A DNA stretch of 64,000 bases from Rhodoferax sp. Its GTDB lineage: Bacteria > Pseudomonadota > Gammaproteobacteria > Burkholderiales > Burkholderiaceae_C. Shown here piece by piece: positions 1 to 9,192 of this stretch. The stretch is taken from assembly GCF_030697375.1 (NCBI RefSeq), contig NZ_JAUYQD010000005.1, positions 186,001 to 250,000 on the forward strand. Reading direction: 5' to 3'. The notes under the pieces were generated by a model. That model was not told where the DNA came from, made no database searches, and worked only from the letters and a program-made list of their open reading frames with translations. Numbering within the stretch: the first letter of the stretch is position 1; every line of letters starts with the position of its first letter. A program made the position numbers and the translations under genes.

Positions 1-1140
1 TGCGGTGATCAGCAAGTAGGCCAATAAGAACGACAGATACAAGCCTCCGGCGGGCAGCCCGTATTCACTGAGCAATTGCAAGAATTCGTTGTGGGCGTAG
101 TAATCGGTCTCTAGCGTGGTATCGGCATGTTGGTACAGCGGAATGTGCACCTCCCAGGCCCCGGCACCCACGCCCGCCCAGGGATTGGCCAGCATCATGC
201 GGGCGGTGGCCCGCCACATCACCGAGCGGATTGAAAATGAGCCTACGGTGTATTCCGCAGGCTTGGCGATGGAGGCGGTGCGTGCAAAACTGCGCTGCAG
301 CGCCGTGGTGCCTATGTTGTCCGCCATCAGCATGGGGTTGCCGGTGGGGACTGACCCCAAGCCGAGAACTCCAGCAACAAACACCAGGCCCACCAGCATC
401 CGCTCTGATTTGCGCCATTGCATCCAGGCCAATTGCGGGCGGTATTTCACCCAGATCACCAGCACCACGGGCGTCAGCACCCACATCGCCACCAGGGCCG
501 AGCGGGTGCCGGTCATCATGAGGGCGACGACGTTCAGGCTGATGGACCCCGCCAGCCAGGGCAGGTAGCGGGACTGGCGCAGGTTTGCCAGAAGATAGGC
601 TGAAAACGGCAAGGTGCACACCACATACTCCGCAAAAAAATTGCGGTTGACGAAGGTGGATGCCGGAGCCGCGCCTTGTGGGAATAAGCCCCAGCCCAGC
701 CAGAACTGCAGCGCCGTCCACACGGACGCCACCACGGCCCCCGCATGGATGCCCCACAGCAGCGCAGGCACCTTCTCGCGGCTTGCCGTGTTCAGGCCCA
801 GCCACAGCAAGAGACCCAATATGAACCAGCGAATGGCTTCCACCGCGGCCAGATAGGTGTGCGACCACAGCATGCTGCCAAGCGCGTACACCATGAGTGT
901 GATGGGCAGCCACACCAACCCATGCCACTGCAAGGGCGCGCTGCGGTGGCGCTGCTGCCAAAAAAACAGCAGTGCAGCAGCCAGAACCCCAAACGCCACC
1001 ACGGCGGACTTCAGTGTGTCCTGCAACATCAACTCACTGGGTACGCCAAGGGCAGGCACCAGGAACAGGGTCCACGCCAGCACCGTGGCGGGCTGCTCGG
1101 GTGTCCGGGGGGCGGTGGTGCTGGCAGTCTGAGGGTGCAT
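1..1140 (-). CDS. O-antigen ligase / PglL-like membrane glycan ligase (3' end beyond window)
   Basis: The minus-strand frame is open from an ATG at 1140 to the window edge (380 residues seen, C-terminus missing). The protein is almost entirely hydrophobic helices. Near residue 350 it carries the motif YYAHNEFLQLLSEYG, which matches the conserved His-Asn...Glu-x-Gly loop of the Wzy_C (O-antigen ligase/polymerase) superfamily. Known members transfer lipid-linked glycans to lipid A or, as PglL/TfpW-type enzymes, to pilins in the periplasm. It is divergent from the pilin genes that begin at 1308, so a role as pilin O-glycosyltransferase is plausible but inferred; an LPS O-antigen ligase is the alternative. 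Confidence 0.8.
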   Translation of the reverse strand, partial: MHPQTASTTAPRTPEQPATVLAWTLFLVPALGVPSELMLQDTLKSAVVAFGVLAAALLFFWQQRHRSAPLQWHGLVWLPITLMVYALGSMLWSHTYLAAVEAIRWFILGLLLWLGLNTASREKVPALLWGIHAGAVVASVWTALQFWLGWGLFPQGAAPASTFVNRNFFAEYVVCTLPFSAYLLANLRQSRYLPWLAGSISLNVVALMMTGTRSALVAMWVLTPVVLVIWVKYRPQLAWMQWRKSERMLVGLVFVAGVLGLGSVPTGNPMLMADNIGTTALQRSFARTASIAKPAEYTVGSFSIRSVMWRATARMMLANPWAGVGAGAWEVHIPLYQHADTTLETDYYAHNEFLQLLSEYGLPAGGLYLSFLLAYLLITA

Positions 1141-1231
1141 ACTTTGGGTAAGCTTGCGCTCGGGATGAGGTGGGCTGGGTATTGTCAGGGATATGCCTAC
1201 TGGCGTGGGTCGTGGTTTTGCAGGAAAATGC

Positions 1232-1289
1232 AGACCAAATCAAGCCATAGCCCTTGTGTATATTGCGTAAGCAGCTACTAAAAATATAG
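1232..1289 (-). repeat. Interspersed short repeat, copy 1
   Basis: Read on the minus strand this stretch has the core GTAGCTGCTTACGCAATA followed by CAAGGGCTATGGCTTGATTT. It matches copies near 27.4, 37.8, 51.2, 56.4 and 59.2 kb. It lies in the divergent spacer between the ligase gene and the first pilin gene. Confidence 0.75.
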
Positions 1290-1307
1290 CAAAAGTGTTG
1301 GATCACC

Positions 1308-1793
1308 ATGTCTGTTGAGACCCCAGGCCCCCGTTTCTGCCGAAGCCGCTTACCTGGCCGGGCGGCGGTGCGCGGTTTTACGCTGATCGAACTCATCATG
1401 GTCATCGTGATCCTGGGCGTGCTGGCTGTGTATGCGGCACCCCGGATGTTCAATACGGGGGACTTCAACGCGCGGGGCTTCCATGACGAGACATTGTCTT
1501 TGCTGCGCTTTGCCCAAAAAACCGCGATTGCACAGCGGCGCACGGTGTGTGTGGCGCTGAATACGAGCGGCGTGACCCTGACCATGGACACCACCATCCC
1601 ACCCGATCAGGCCTGTGACACGGTGTTGGAGCCCCCCAACACGCTGCGCGGGGGCGCCGGTTTGGTAGGGGTGCCGGGGGCATTTCAATTCAGCCCATTG
1701 GGCAGCACCAACCAGGCCGCTGCGGTCACAGTCACCATCTCCAACAGCACCGGCATCACCGTGGAGGCCGTCACCGGCTATGTCCATGACTAG
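1308..1793 (+). CDS. mshC: MSHA-type minor prepilin MshC (GspH-like)
   Basis: 161 residues. A 23-residue basic leader ends in Gly followed by FTLIELIMVIVILG, the class III prepilin signature with Glu at +5, cleaved and N-methylated by prepilin peptidase. The rest is a GspH/MshC-like globular domain with two Cys (in VCVAL and QACDTV) that could form a disulfide. It is the first gene of a tightly packed run (C-D-O-P-Q order of the MSHA pseudopilins) and overlaps the next gene by 14 nt. Family assignment is firm as a pilin-like protein; the MshC label rests mainly on gene order. The long leader suggests the start could be further downstream, but no good alternative was seen. Confidence 0.8.
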   Translation: MSVETPGPRFCRSRLPGRAAVRGFTLIELIMVIVILGVLAVYAAPRMFNTGDFNARGFHDETLSLLRFAQKTAIAQRRTVCVALNTSGVTLTMDTTIPPDQACDTVLEPPNTLRGGAGLVGVPGAFQFSPLGSTNQAAAVTVTISNSTGITVEAVTGYVHD

Positions 1794-2283
1794 AGCGCAC
1801 AACCAGGGCTTCACCCTGATCGAGCTCATTACCTTTATTGTGGTGGTGAGTGCGGGGCTGGCGGGTATTTTGTCGGTGATGAACAACGTGGCCGCATCCA
1901 GCGCCGACCCCATGGTGCGCAAGCAAGCCGCAGCGCTGGCGGATTCGATCATGGAGGAAATATTGCTCCAGGCGTTTTGCGACCCGGACACCGTCGATGC
2001 CGTTGCCGTTCCTCCCGTCTGCGGGGCCATATTGCCGCCCGAAGCCAATCGCACACTTTTCGACGACGTGGACGACTACAACGGCATTGACGAAGTCATT
2101 GTGGCAACAGGGCCCGTTTTTGTCGGCCTGCCCGCTGCGCTGAACGGCTACCGGGTGCAGATTGCCGTGGTCCCCGCCGCGTTTGACGTGATTGCCCTGG
2201 CAAACGCAAAGGATGTCACCGTCACCGTCAGCCGTGGTACCGAAGTCGTGGTCATGAACAGCCGTCGAACCAACTTCCTATGA
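1780..2283 (+). CDS. mshD: MSHA-type minor prepilin MshD
   Basis: 167 residues. A 10-residue leader ends in Gly before FTLIELITFIVVVS (Glu +5 present). The next ~30 residues are amphipathic and include the SIMEEI segment typical of MshD/GspI-type minor pilins, with Cys residues in FCDPD and PVCGA. It overlaps the gene before it and shares an ATGA overlap with the gene after it, so translation is probably coupled. In MSHA systems these minor pilins prime pilus assembly and stay at the tip; that role is inferred from family. Confidence 0.82.
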   Translation: MSMTRAHNQGFTLIELITFIVVVSAGLAGILSVMNNVAASSADPMVRKQAAALADSIMEEILLQAFCDPDTVDAVAVPPVCGAILPPEANRTLFDDVDDYNGIDEVIVATGPVFVGLPAALNGYRVQIAVVPAAFDVIALANAKDVTVTVSRGTEVVVMNSRRTNFL

Positions 2284-3191
2284 GCCACCAAGGACTTCAA
2301 CGTGGTTTCACCTTGGTCGAGTTGATCATGGTGATCGTCATCATGGGGGCCATTGGCGGCATGCTGTCCGTTTTTATGCGCAGCCCCCTGGAGATCTATT
2401 TCAGCAGTGCCCGGCGTGCCGAACTGACGGATCTGGCCGACACCACGGTGCGCCGCATAGCGCGCGACCTCCGCGGCGCCTTGCCCAACAGCTTGCGTCC
2501 GCCGATAGGTGGGGGGACCAGTTTGTGCATCGATTTCATCCCCACCAAAATCGGCGGGCGCTACCGGGTGGGAGGCGCACCGGCCGCTAACGTGCTGGTG
2601 TTCAATGCCGTGGATACCAGTTTCAATATGCTGGGAGACAACATCAACTTGCCCGCAGACCAGGCAGACCAAAAAATTGCGGAGAACGATCTCATCGCCA
2701 TTGGCAATCAGGGTATTCCCGGATCGGATGCCTACATGCAGGACAACACGGACCGGGTGAACGCGGCGCCGGTGCTGGTGCCGGGGGTTGGGATATTTGG
2801 CCCGGAGACGACCATCACGACGGCAGGCCGTGCAACACCTTACCCACAGGAATCAGGCAGCAACCGCTTTCATGTGATTCCGGCCGCAGAGCATGCGGTG
2901 AGTTATGTCTGTACCAATGTGGGGGTGGACGCGACCGGCAACGGCACCGGCACCTTGTTTCGGCTCGCCCGGGTATTGGCCGGACCGTATCCCCAGCCCG
3001 CAGCCTGTCTAACCCAGGCGGACATCCCGGCAGGCACTCCGGTGCTGGCGCAAAACCTGAGCGCCTGCACTTTTGTCTACAACAGCGCGGACTTGCAGCG
3101 CAATGCCATGCTCCAGATCGGCATGGAGCTGACCCGTGACAACGAGACCGTGGGCCTCTACCACGAGATCCACGTGGACAGCACGCCATGA
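2280..3191 (+). CDS. mshO: MSHA-type minor prepilin MshO
   Basis: 303 residues. A 9-residue leader is followed by FTLVELIMVIVIMGAIGG, then a long C-terminal domain, large for a pilin and typical of MshO/GspJ/PilW-like minor pilins. The segment ADTTVRRIARDLRGALPNS is the conserved amphipathic region of this family. Several Cys pairs occur in the C-terminal half. The ATG overlaps the mshD stop (ATGA) and the stop overlaps the next ATG. The protein probably sits in the tip complex with the neighbouring minor pilins and MshQ. Confidence 0.85.
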   Translation: MSHQGLQRGFTLVELIMVIVIMGAIGGMLSVFMRSPLEIYFSSARRAELTDLADTTVRRIARDLRGALPNSLRPPIGGGTSLCIDFIPTKIGGRYRVGGAPAANVLVFNAVDTSFNMLGDNINLPADQADQKIAENDLIAIGNQGIPGSDAYMQDNTDRVNAAPVLVPGVGIFGPETTITTAGRATPYPQESGSNRFHVIPAAEHAVSYVCTNVGVDATGNGTGTLFRLARVLAGPYPQPAACLTQADIPAGTPVLAQNLSACTFVYNSADLQRNAMLQIGMELTRDNETVGLYHEIHVDSTP

Positions 3192-3604
3192 CACGCGACC
3201 ACGCCCAGCAAGGCGGATTCGCCGCCATTGCCGCCATTTTTCTGGTGGTGGTGTTGGCCGCGTTGGGTGGGTTCATGTTGACTTTTTCCAACACCCAGCA
3301 ACGCACCTCCACGCAAGACCTGCAGGGCTCGCACGCCTACTGGGCGGCCCGCGCGGGGCTGGAATGGGGAATTTTCAACGTAACGGCGGTGATTCCTTCG
3401 GCCTGCCCGGCCAGTCCTACCGGGCTGGTGATCAATGCCTTCACCGTCACCGTTACTTGCACCGCGCAGACCTACCAAGACGAGGGCGGGGTTGCGCCGC
3501 CACCCCACACCAGGATCTTCCAACTGACTGCGGAGGCGACCTTGGGCGCAGTCGGCACCGCCGGGCGTATCGAACGCAGTGTGTCTGCGTCTTTGGAGCG
3601 TTGA
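3188..3604 (+). CDS. mshP: MSHA-type pilin-like protein MshP (PilX/GspK-like)
   Basis: 138 residues. A short polar leader (QQGG) is followed by FAAIAAIFLVVVLAALGGFM, a hydrophobic helix without Glu at +5. This absence is usual for PilX/GspK/MshP tip pilins. The motif AYWAARAGLEWG is the conserved amphipathic stretch of PilX/MshP proteins. Two Cys residues (SACPAS, VTCTA) may pair. The start overlaps mshO by 4 nt; the stop lies 4 nt before the mshQ start. Confidence 0.83.
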   Translation: MTRDHAQQGGFAAIAAIFLVVVLAALGGFMLTFSNTQQRTSTQDLQGSHAYWAARAGLEWGIFNVTAVIPSACPASPTGLVINAFTVTVTCTAQTYQDEGGVAPPPHTRIFQLTAEATLGAVGTAGRIERSVSASLER

Positions 3605-3608
3605 ATCC

Positions 3609-6600
3609 ATGCACCTGCATCACCAGTTTCCATCCAGCACGCCTGCTCGTATAGGCATGGGGCTCAGGCATGTGCTCCTGCTGTTTCTGGCGTTCACCGG
3701 GTTCCTGGGGTTCATACCGCAGGCCCATGCCGCCCGGACCATCACCTCGGTGACGCTGAACAATGCCAGCAGTGTCACGGTGACGCCGGGTGACTTTGTC
3801 ACTCTGGTGGTCAATGTGACCACTGATGGAACTGGTAACGCCAACGACTGGAACAGCACCGGTTGGCGCATCTCCGCCACACCGCCCGGTGCCTTGACCT
3901 GCTGGGACCACGGCAACCATACGTCGGCGGGAAGTTACAGCGAGAACACGACGATCCAGGTCCCGACCACACCGGGAACCTACAACGCCTATTTTGTGGC
4001 GTACAACGATAACAGCTGCAGCTCGGGAACCAGCTCCACCACCGTGCTGGCCAGCGCCGTGGTTGTGGTGGCGCCCTTGGTTATCAACTCGGCCACGCTG
4101 GACGGCGCATCCAGTGTGTCCGTGACGGCGGGTCAAACCATCACTGCAGTGGTGAATGCCACCACCAATTCCAGCCTGGCGGGGTACCAATGGCGGTCTA
4201 CCGGTTGGCGTATCTCCGCCAGCGCACCGGGCGCCGTGGCCTGCGTCAACCACCCCAACCACGAAACAGCGGGCACGTTTAACGAAACCTTCAGCATCAC
4301 GGCGCCGAGCAGCGCGGGGACCTACAACGCCTACTTTATTGCCTATAACGACGACAGCTGCGGGGCCGGTGCCAGTCCGACGGCATCGATGGCCAGTGCG
4401 GTCACCATCCCATCGCTGACCGAATTCAATTCCACGGGGGGCAGCACCGCAACCAATGGCCTGCATTTCTATATGGAGGACACGACCAAGATCCAGGTCC
4501 GACGGCTCAACAACACTGGGCAAGTCTACGCGCCTGGGTCCGTCCCCCCCAGCAACAACCTGGACAATGGCGTCTTCATTCGCGCCAATGGATTGGTGTA
4601 CGGCCCCAGCCACACGGTTGGTGGCGGTTATGTCCCCAGCGGGGGCATGTACAACACCTACTCCATCACGCCGGCCACACCGGCAAATCCGTCCTCGTCG
4701 GGTGTTCAGCAGACGGCAACGGGTGCGTTTGGCATCACCGCAGGTCCCCAGGTCTCGGTGCTGTGGAAGTACACCACCCCCTTGGATTTTCTAACCGCAG
4801 AGGTGACACTCACCATCCCTTCCGGGTATGCGGTCAGTGCCACCAATCCGGTGCGCTATTACCATGTGTTCGACACCTATCTGGGCGGCAGTGACAATGG
4901 CTGTGGCGTTTCTTTTGTGGACACCAACGGCAAACGTGTGATTGGGACCTACCCGCCGGCATCGGGCACCACCTGTCCCTCCAGCACCAGCATCCCGGCC
5001 GGTGTGTCGGTGGTGGAGTCCTTCCGGGAGCGCAGTGGTCAGGTGTTTTCGAAATACTGTGCGTCGGGATGGGCCAGTTTTTTTGACACATCCACCCCCA
5101 ATTGTTCGGTACGGCAGGCCGCCGTGATGAGCAACACCGTGGTCACCAGCTACCAGGACACCGGCATCGGGGTAGAGCTCGATTTCACGGCACCGGGAAC
5201 CTATACTTTTAGCTACGACTTCGTGATCGGTTCGCCCGTCGTGCCGCCCTATGACCATCTGGAAATTCGGCACGACGGTGCGGGAACGCTGTGCTCGGAG
5301 ACCGTCACCGTGCTGGCCTGTACCTCTTCAGAGGTGCCATGCCTTTCTGCCAATATTGTGAACACAGGGACATTGACCGGATCTCTCACCACCTCGCCGG
5401 CTGCTCCGGCCATCACCAAGACACCGGCTTCGTTCTCCATAGGCTCCAGCAGCTCCACCCAGAACATCGGGCTGCAGGCGGACGGGGCTGGGGCGGTCAC
5501 CCTCGGCACCAGCGGCCTGAGTACCACACCCCTGAATGGGACCAAGTGCTGGAACACGGCCACGGCAAGCCAGAGTTGCAGCCTGACATTCACCAACACG
5601 CCGTGTGTCAGCGGGTTCGAGTGCCTGGAAACCGGGCTAACACACAACAACCTGACCGCCCCCTCCACTGCCCGCAACCCGCTCTACACCAAGCTCAGCG
5701 GCACTGACTTCAAATTTGACGTGGTTGCGTTGCAAAGCAGCGGAGCGCAGGCCACAGCCTATTCCGCTGCGGCCAATGTGACGGTCGAATTGTTTGACGA
5801 CAGCGCCTCGCCGGCGCCAGCCTGCAGCGCGTACGCGGGTCCGCTGGCGAACCAGGCCATCACCTTTGCAGCGGCCGATTCGGGGCGCAAGACGCTGAGT
5901 GCCAATTTCAACCTGGCCAATGCCTATGGGAAGGTGCGTTGCCGGGTCAGGGACTCCAACCAGACCCCCGTTGTTTATGGGTGTTCGTCCGACGACTTTG
6001 CCGTGCGTCCCCAACAGTTCACCGTGACTTCGGCCAGCGCCAACGCCGATGCCACGGGTGCCAGCACCACGGCGTCACCCAAAGTCATGGCGGGATCGGC
6101 ATTTGAACTCACTGCGGGCACGGCCACCGTGGGCTATGGGGGGACGCCCGTCCTGGATGCCACCCAGGCCGCGGCACATACCGGAGCCACCCAGGTGGGG
6201 GCTTTGGCGGGCACCTTTGGCGCCGCCACACCGGCGACCGGCAACGGCGCGAGCGGAGCCAATTTCAGCTATGGCGAAGTGGGTTATTTCAGGTTGAATG
6301 CGGGCGGGGTGGTGGACGCCACCTTTGCTGCAGTGGACAGCGTTGCCGGAGATTGTGTGCTCGGGTCGCGCTCCAACACAGCAGTTGGTGGAAAATTCGG
6401 ATGCAGCATTGGCAGTGTGCTTAGCCCGTATTTCGGGCGATTTATCCCGCACCATTTCGATGCCGTGGTTACCCAAGGGTGCAACGTAGCCAACTTCACC
6501 TACTCTGCACAGCCCTTCACCGTGGTGGTGACCGCGCGCAACCAGGCCAATGGGACAACCGCCAATTACACGGGGGCCGGTTGGGCCAAGGCGACCACCC

Positions 6601-7283
6601 TGTCCAACGCAGGTGTCCTGACCAATCTGACCGGGAATTTGCTCGCGGCCGCCGATTTCGCAGCCGGGGTGGGCACGGCCAACAATGTTCGGTACACATT
6701 CCCTGTACCTACCACCCTGCCTGCTGCATTGGTTTTGCGCGCAGTGGACACGGAGGCCGTGAGTTCCAATGGGTTTGCAGAAGGGGGCGCCAACATCCGC
6801 AGTGGCCGCGCCCGATTGCTCAACGCCTATGGTTCGGAACTGCTGGACTTGCCCATGACCTTTCGCACTGAGTTTTGGGAGAGTGCGGCCAATGGCTGGC
6901 GCACCAATGTTCTGGACTCCTGCACCACCGCCACCTTGGTCTTCACAGCGGTGACCGCGCCCAGCATCACGGGCAACACCTGCGCCACCGAGGCCGCCAA
7001 CGCCAGCGGTGTGGGCTGCGCCGCCGCCCCGGCAGTGGCCAACCGCGCGTACCTGGAAGGTGGGCTGGTGGGTACCGACAGCAATGGGGTGGCTGGCTTT
7101 GCGGGCAATTTCAACCTCTGGCTGCGGGCGCCCGGTGCGGGCCATCCCGGTTCCATCAATGTCACCGCAGCGGTGCCCGTCTGGCTGCAATACAACTGGA
7201 CGGGAGCGGTGGCGAATCCCGTGGGACGCGCCACCTTTGGTGTCTTCAGAAGCCCCCTGATCTACCGCCGGGAAAACTACTAG
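3609..7283 (+). CDS. mshQ: Giant MSHA agglutinin-type surface protein MshQ (DUF6701)
   Basis: 1224 residues. I chose the ATG at 3609 because GGAG sits 10 nt upstream; an ATG at 3657 would also keep the signal peptide, which ends near PQAHA. After the signal come two tandem ~110-residue Ig-like modules sharing STGWRIS and GTYNAYF.AYND.SC. Then follows a large beta-rich region with the segment DHLEIRHDG and a Cys-rich stretch typical of MshQ, and finally a C-terminal DUF6701 region (FGRFIPHHFD ... VWLQYNW ... ATFGVFRSP). MshQ-like proteins are encoded last in MSHA pilin operons and are probably displayed at the pilus tip as adhesins; the ligand is unknown. Confidence 0.88.
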   Translation: MHLHHQFPSSTPARIGMGLRHVLLLFLAFTGFLGFIPQAHAARTITSVTLNNASSVTVTPGDFVTLVVNVTTDGTGNANDWNSTGWRISATPPGALTCWDHGNHTSAGSYSENTTIQVPTTPGTYNAYFVAYNDNSCSSGTSSTTVLASAVVVVAPLVINSATLDGASSVSVTAGQTITAVVNATTNSSLAGYQWRSTGWRISASAPGAVACVNHPNHETAGTFNETFSITAPSSAGTYNAYFIAYNDDSCGAGASPTASMASAVTIPSLTEFNSTGGSTATNGLHFYMEDTTKIQVRRLNNTGQVYAPGSVPPSNNLDNGVFIRANGLVYGPSHTVGGGYVPSGGMYNTYSITPATPANPSSSGVQQTATGAFGITAGPQVSVLWKYTTPLDFLTAEVTLTIPSGYAVSATNPVRYYHVFDTYLGGSDNGCGVSFVDTNGKRVIGTYPPASGTTCPSSTSIPAGVSVVESFRERSGQVFSKYCASGWASFFDTSTPNCSVRQAAVMSNTVVTSYQDTGIGVELDFTAPGTYTFSYDFVIGSPVVPPYDHLEIRHDGAGTLCSETVTVLACTSSEVPCLSANIVNTGTLTGSLTTSPAAPAITKTPASFSIGSSSSTQNIGLQADGAGAVTLGTSGLSTTPLNGTKCWNTATASQSCSLTFTNTPCVSGFECLETGLTHNNLTAPSTARNPLYTKLSGTDFKFDVVALQSSGAQATAYSAAANVTVELFDDSASPAPACSAYAGPLANQAITFAAADSGRKTLSANFNLANAYGKVRCRVRDSNQTPVVYGCSSDDFAVRPQQFTVTSASANADATGASTTASPKVMAGSAFELTAGTATVGYGGTPVLDATQAAAHTGATQVGALAGTFGAATPATGNGASGANFSYGEVGYFRLNAGGVVDATFAAVDSVAGDCVLGSRSNTAVGGKFGCSIGSVLSPYFGRFIPHHFDAVVTQGCNVANFTYSAQPFTVVVTARNQANGTTANYTGAGWAKATTLSNAGVLTNLTGNLLAAADFAAGVGTANNVRYTFPVPTTLPAALVLRAVDTEAVSSNGFAEGGANIRSGRARLLNAYGSELLDLPMTFRTEFWESAANGWRTNVLDSCTTATLVFTAVTAPSITGNTCATEAANASGVGCAAAPAVANRAYLEGGLVGTDSNGVAGFAGNFNLWLRAPGAGHPGSINVTAAVPVWLQYNWTGAVANPVGRATFGVFRSPLIYRRENY

Positions 7284-7449
7284 TCGATAAGCCCCTCATT
7301 TTGTTAGACAATGCGCAAAGCCCTGTTCAAGGATTCATGCTTGCGCCACCGGCTACTAAATTACGAGCACTGAGAGCACACGTTTTGCCAGTCACCCCAC
7401 CCATGATTCATGCAACACCCCCCGTCTCTTTGCCGTTTTCCCGGAGACC

Positions 7450-8529
7450 ATGCTGACCATGCGTTGGCCCTGGAAGCAAAAGCGCACACCGGACCATGTG
7501 GTCGTCTCTTGGTCGGCGCAGACCTTTGCATTTGTGCGGGCACGGGCGCGTGCCGGTGGGGTGTTTGAAATTCAACAACTCGGGGTGGAGCGCCAAGGGT
7601 CCGACAGCATGGATGCCTTTGTGCACCGGCTGCAGGCCCTGGGGCTAAAGGGCATGGTGGCGCAGGTGATGCTGCGGCCGGAGCAATACCAGGTGTTGCA
7701 GATCGATGCTCCCGCCGTGGCCCCGGAAGAGCTGCGTGCGGCGGCAAGGTACCAGATTCGCGAAATGGTGCAAGCCCATATGGACGACATCACGCTGGAC
7801 GTGATGCGTGTGGGCGATGGGCAACAAAAGGGAACGGGCCATCTGTTTGTGGTGGCCGCGACCAATGCCGTGATACGCGAAGCCATGGACTTGGGCGATG
7901 CCATGCACTGGACTGTGCCCGTGATTGATATCCAGGAAACCGCGCAGCGCAATCTGCAAAGCGCATGGGCTGCGCGTGAAGGCCGGGTGGACCGCGCCAA
8001 TGCCGCGCTGGTGGTGGACGAGCACCAGGCGGTGCTGACCATCAGCGCCAACGAAGAACTGTTTTATACGCGCCGGCTTGAATTGCCCGCAGGTTTTATG
8101 GCGATGCCCTGGAGTGAAGGTGGCGAGTCCGGCCCAGCTCCGAGCGCCGCTTTCACACCGGTGGGTGAGTATGTGCCGGACTACAGTGTGGGCGGTGTAT
8201 CGGCCGGTACCGATTACTCTGCGGTGTCCACAACGGGTGCGGGCGGGGTGGGCAACGAGCGGGTGCAGCGCTTTGTGGTCGAAGTGCAGCGCTCGTTGGA
8301 CTTGTGGGACCGTTCCTGGTCCAGCATGCCCCTGAATGGTCTGATGGTGTACGCAGGCGAGCGCACGGCAGAGATGGCCGAATGGTTGGGGCGCGAGACG
8401 GGGCAGGCCGTCACCGGGCTAGAGCCGGACGCTTGGTTTTCCGGCCTGCAGGCCCTGCCGATGGCAGACCGTGCGCTGTGCTTTCCCCTGCTGGGGGTGC
8501 TGATGCGCACGGAGAGCCGAAAACTCTGA
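7450..8529 (+). CDS. mshI: MSHA biogenesis protein MshI (PilM-like actin fold)
   Basis: 359 residues, no signal peptide or membrane helix, so cytoplasmic. It has the bilobed PilM/MshI-type layout: N-terminal strands (DHVVVSWSAQTFAFVRA), a central VDRANAALVVDEHQAVLTIS segment and a C-terminal GLMVYAGERTAEMAEWL lobe. PilM-type proteins bind the cytoplasmic tail of the PilN-like partner, here encoded next, and form the inner-membrane alignment complex. GGAG stands just upstream of ATG 7450; a second ATG at 7459 is possible. It starts a new run after a 166-bp gap with no convincing terminator. Confidence 0.82.
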   Translation: MLTMRWPWKQKRTPDHVVVSWSAQTFAFVRARARAGGVFEIQQLGVERQGSDSMDAFVHRLQALGLKGMVAQVMLRPEQYQVLQIDAPAVAPEELRAAARYQIREMVQAHMDDITLDVMRVGDGQQKGTGHLFVVAATNAVIREAMDLGDAMHWTVPVIDIQETAQRNLQSAWAAREGRVDRANAALVVDEHQAVLTISANEELFYTRRLELPAGFMAMPWSEGGESGPAPSAAFTPVGEYVPDYSVGGVSAGTDYSAVSTTGAGGVGNERVQRFVVEVQRSLDLWDRSWSSMPLNGLMVYAGERTAEMAEWLGRETGQAVTGLEPDAWFSGLQALPMADRALCFPLLGVLMRTESRKL

Positions 8530-8538
8530 TTGCCCACC

Positions 8539-9192
8539 ATGCCCCAGCAAATCAATCTGAGTTCGCCCCTTTTGCTCAAGCAAAAGAAGTACTTCTCCGT
8601 GCAGACGATGGTGGTTGCGCTGGCCGTGTTCATGGTGTCGGGAGGGGCGCTGTGTGGTGCTTGGGTCTGGAGCCTGCAAAATGCCAGCGCGGGGTTCAAC
8701 CAAACCATGCTGGCCCAGACGCGCGAGATTGAGAGCCTGCAGGCCGCCATTCAGAGCCACAAGGCCAGTGCAGCGCCCGTGGACACGACCCTGGTGCAGC
8801 AGTTGCAGGAGCGCCGCAAGGCGGTGCAGCAGCGAGGGCAGTTGTTGCAGGCATTGCAGACGGGTACATTCCGCTCGGGCGAAGGCCATTCGGACCGCTT
8901 GCAGTGGGTGGCCCGCAGCATTCCGGCACCGGTGTGGATTACGGAAATCAAGGCCGACGCCACCCGTTTTGAGCTGACCGGTTTCACGCTGGAGCCCTCG
9001 GCGCTCAATACGTGGGTGGATCAATTGGCCGCCAGCCCACTCCTGGGGGGGCTCAAGCTGGCCACGGTCAAGGTGGAAAACACGGTAGCCACGAAGAAGG
9101 CCGGTGCGTCCGCCGTGTGGTCGTTCAATCTGGTGAACTTAGAACCAGCGCCCGTGGCGACTGCGGCCAACGCGACCGGAGGCAAGCCATGA
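8539..9192 (+). CDS. PilN-like MSHA biogenesis protein
   Basis: 217 residues with a PilN layout. A short cytoplasmic N-terminus contains INLSSPLLLKQKKYFS, the element that docks onto PilM/MshI. A single membrane helix spans about residues 22-45, then a coiled coil rich in Gln/Arg/Leu, then a periplasmic ferredoxin-like fold (PVWITEIKADATRFELTGFT). Start ATG 8539 is preferred over TTG 8530. The stop overlaps the next ATG (ATGA). It corresponds to the PilN-like (MshI2) gene of MSHA clusters. Confidence 0.8.
   Translation: MPQQINLSSPLLLKQKKYFSVQTMVVALAVFMVSGGALCGAWVWSLQNASAGFNQTMLAQTREIESLQAAIQSHKASAAPVDTTLVQQLQERRKAVQQRGQLLQALQTGTFRSGEGHSDRLQWVARSIPAPVWITEIKADATRFELTGFTLEPSALNTWVDQLAASPLLGGLKLATVKVENTVATKKAGASAVWSFNLVNLEPAPVATAANATGGKP

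Noticed and set aside
65..961. 298-residue minus-strand open frame at the left edge
   Set aside because: Wrong frame of the partial membrane ligase; the true frame runs from 1140 to the edge and has the HN...E.G motif. The shadow is rich in His/Gly/Arg.
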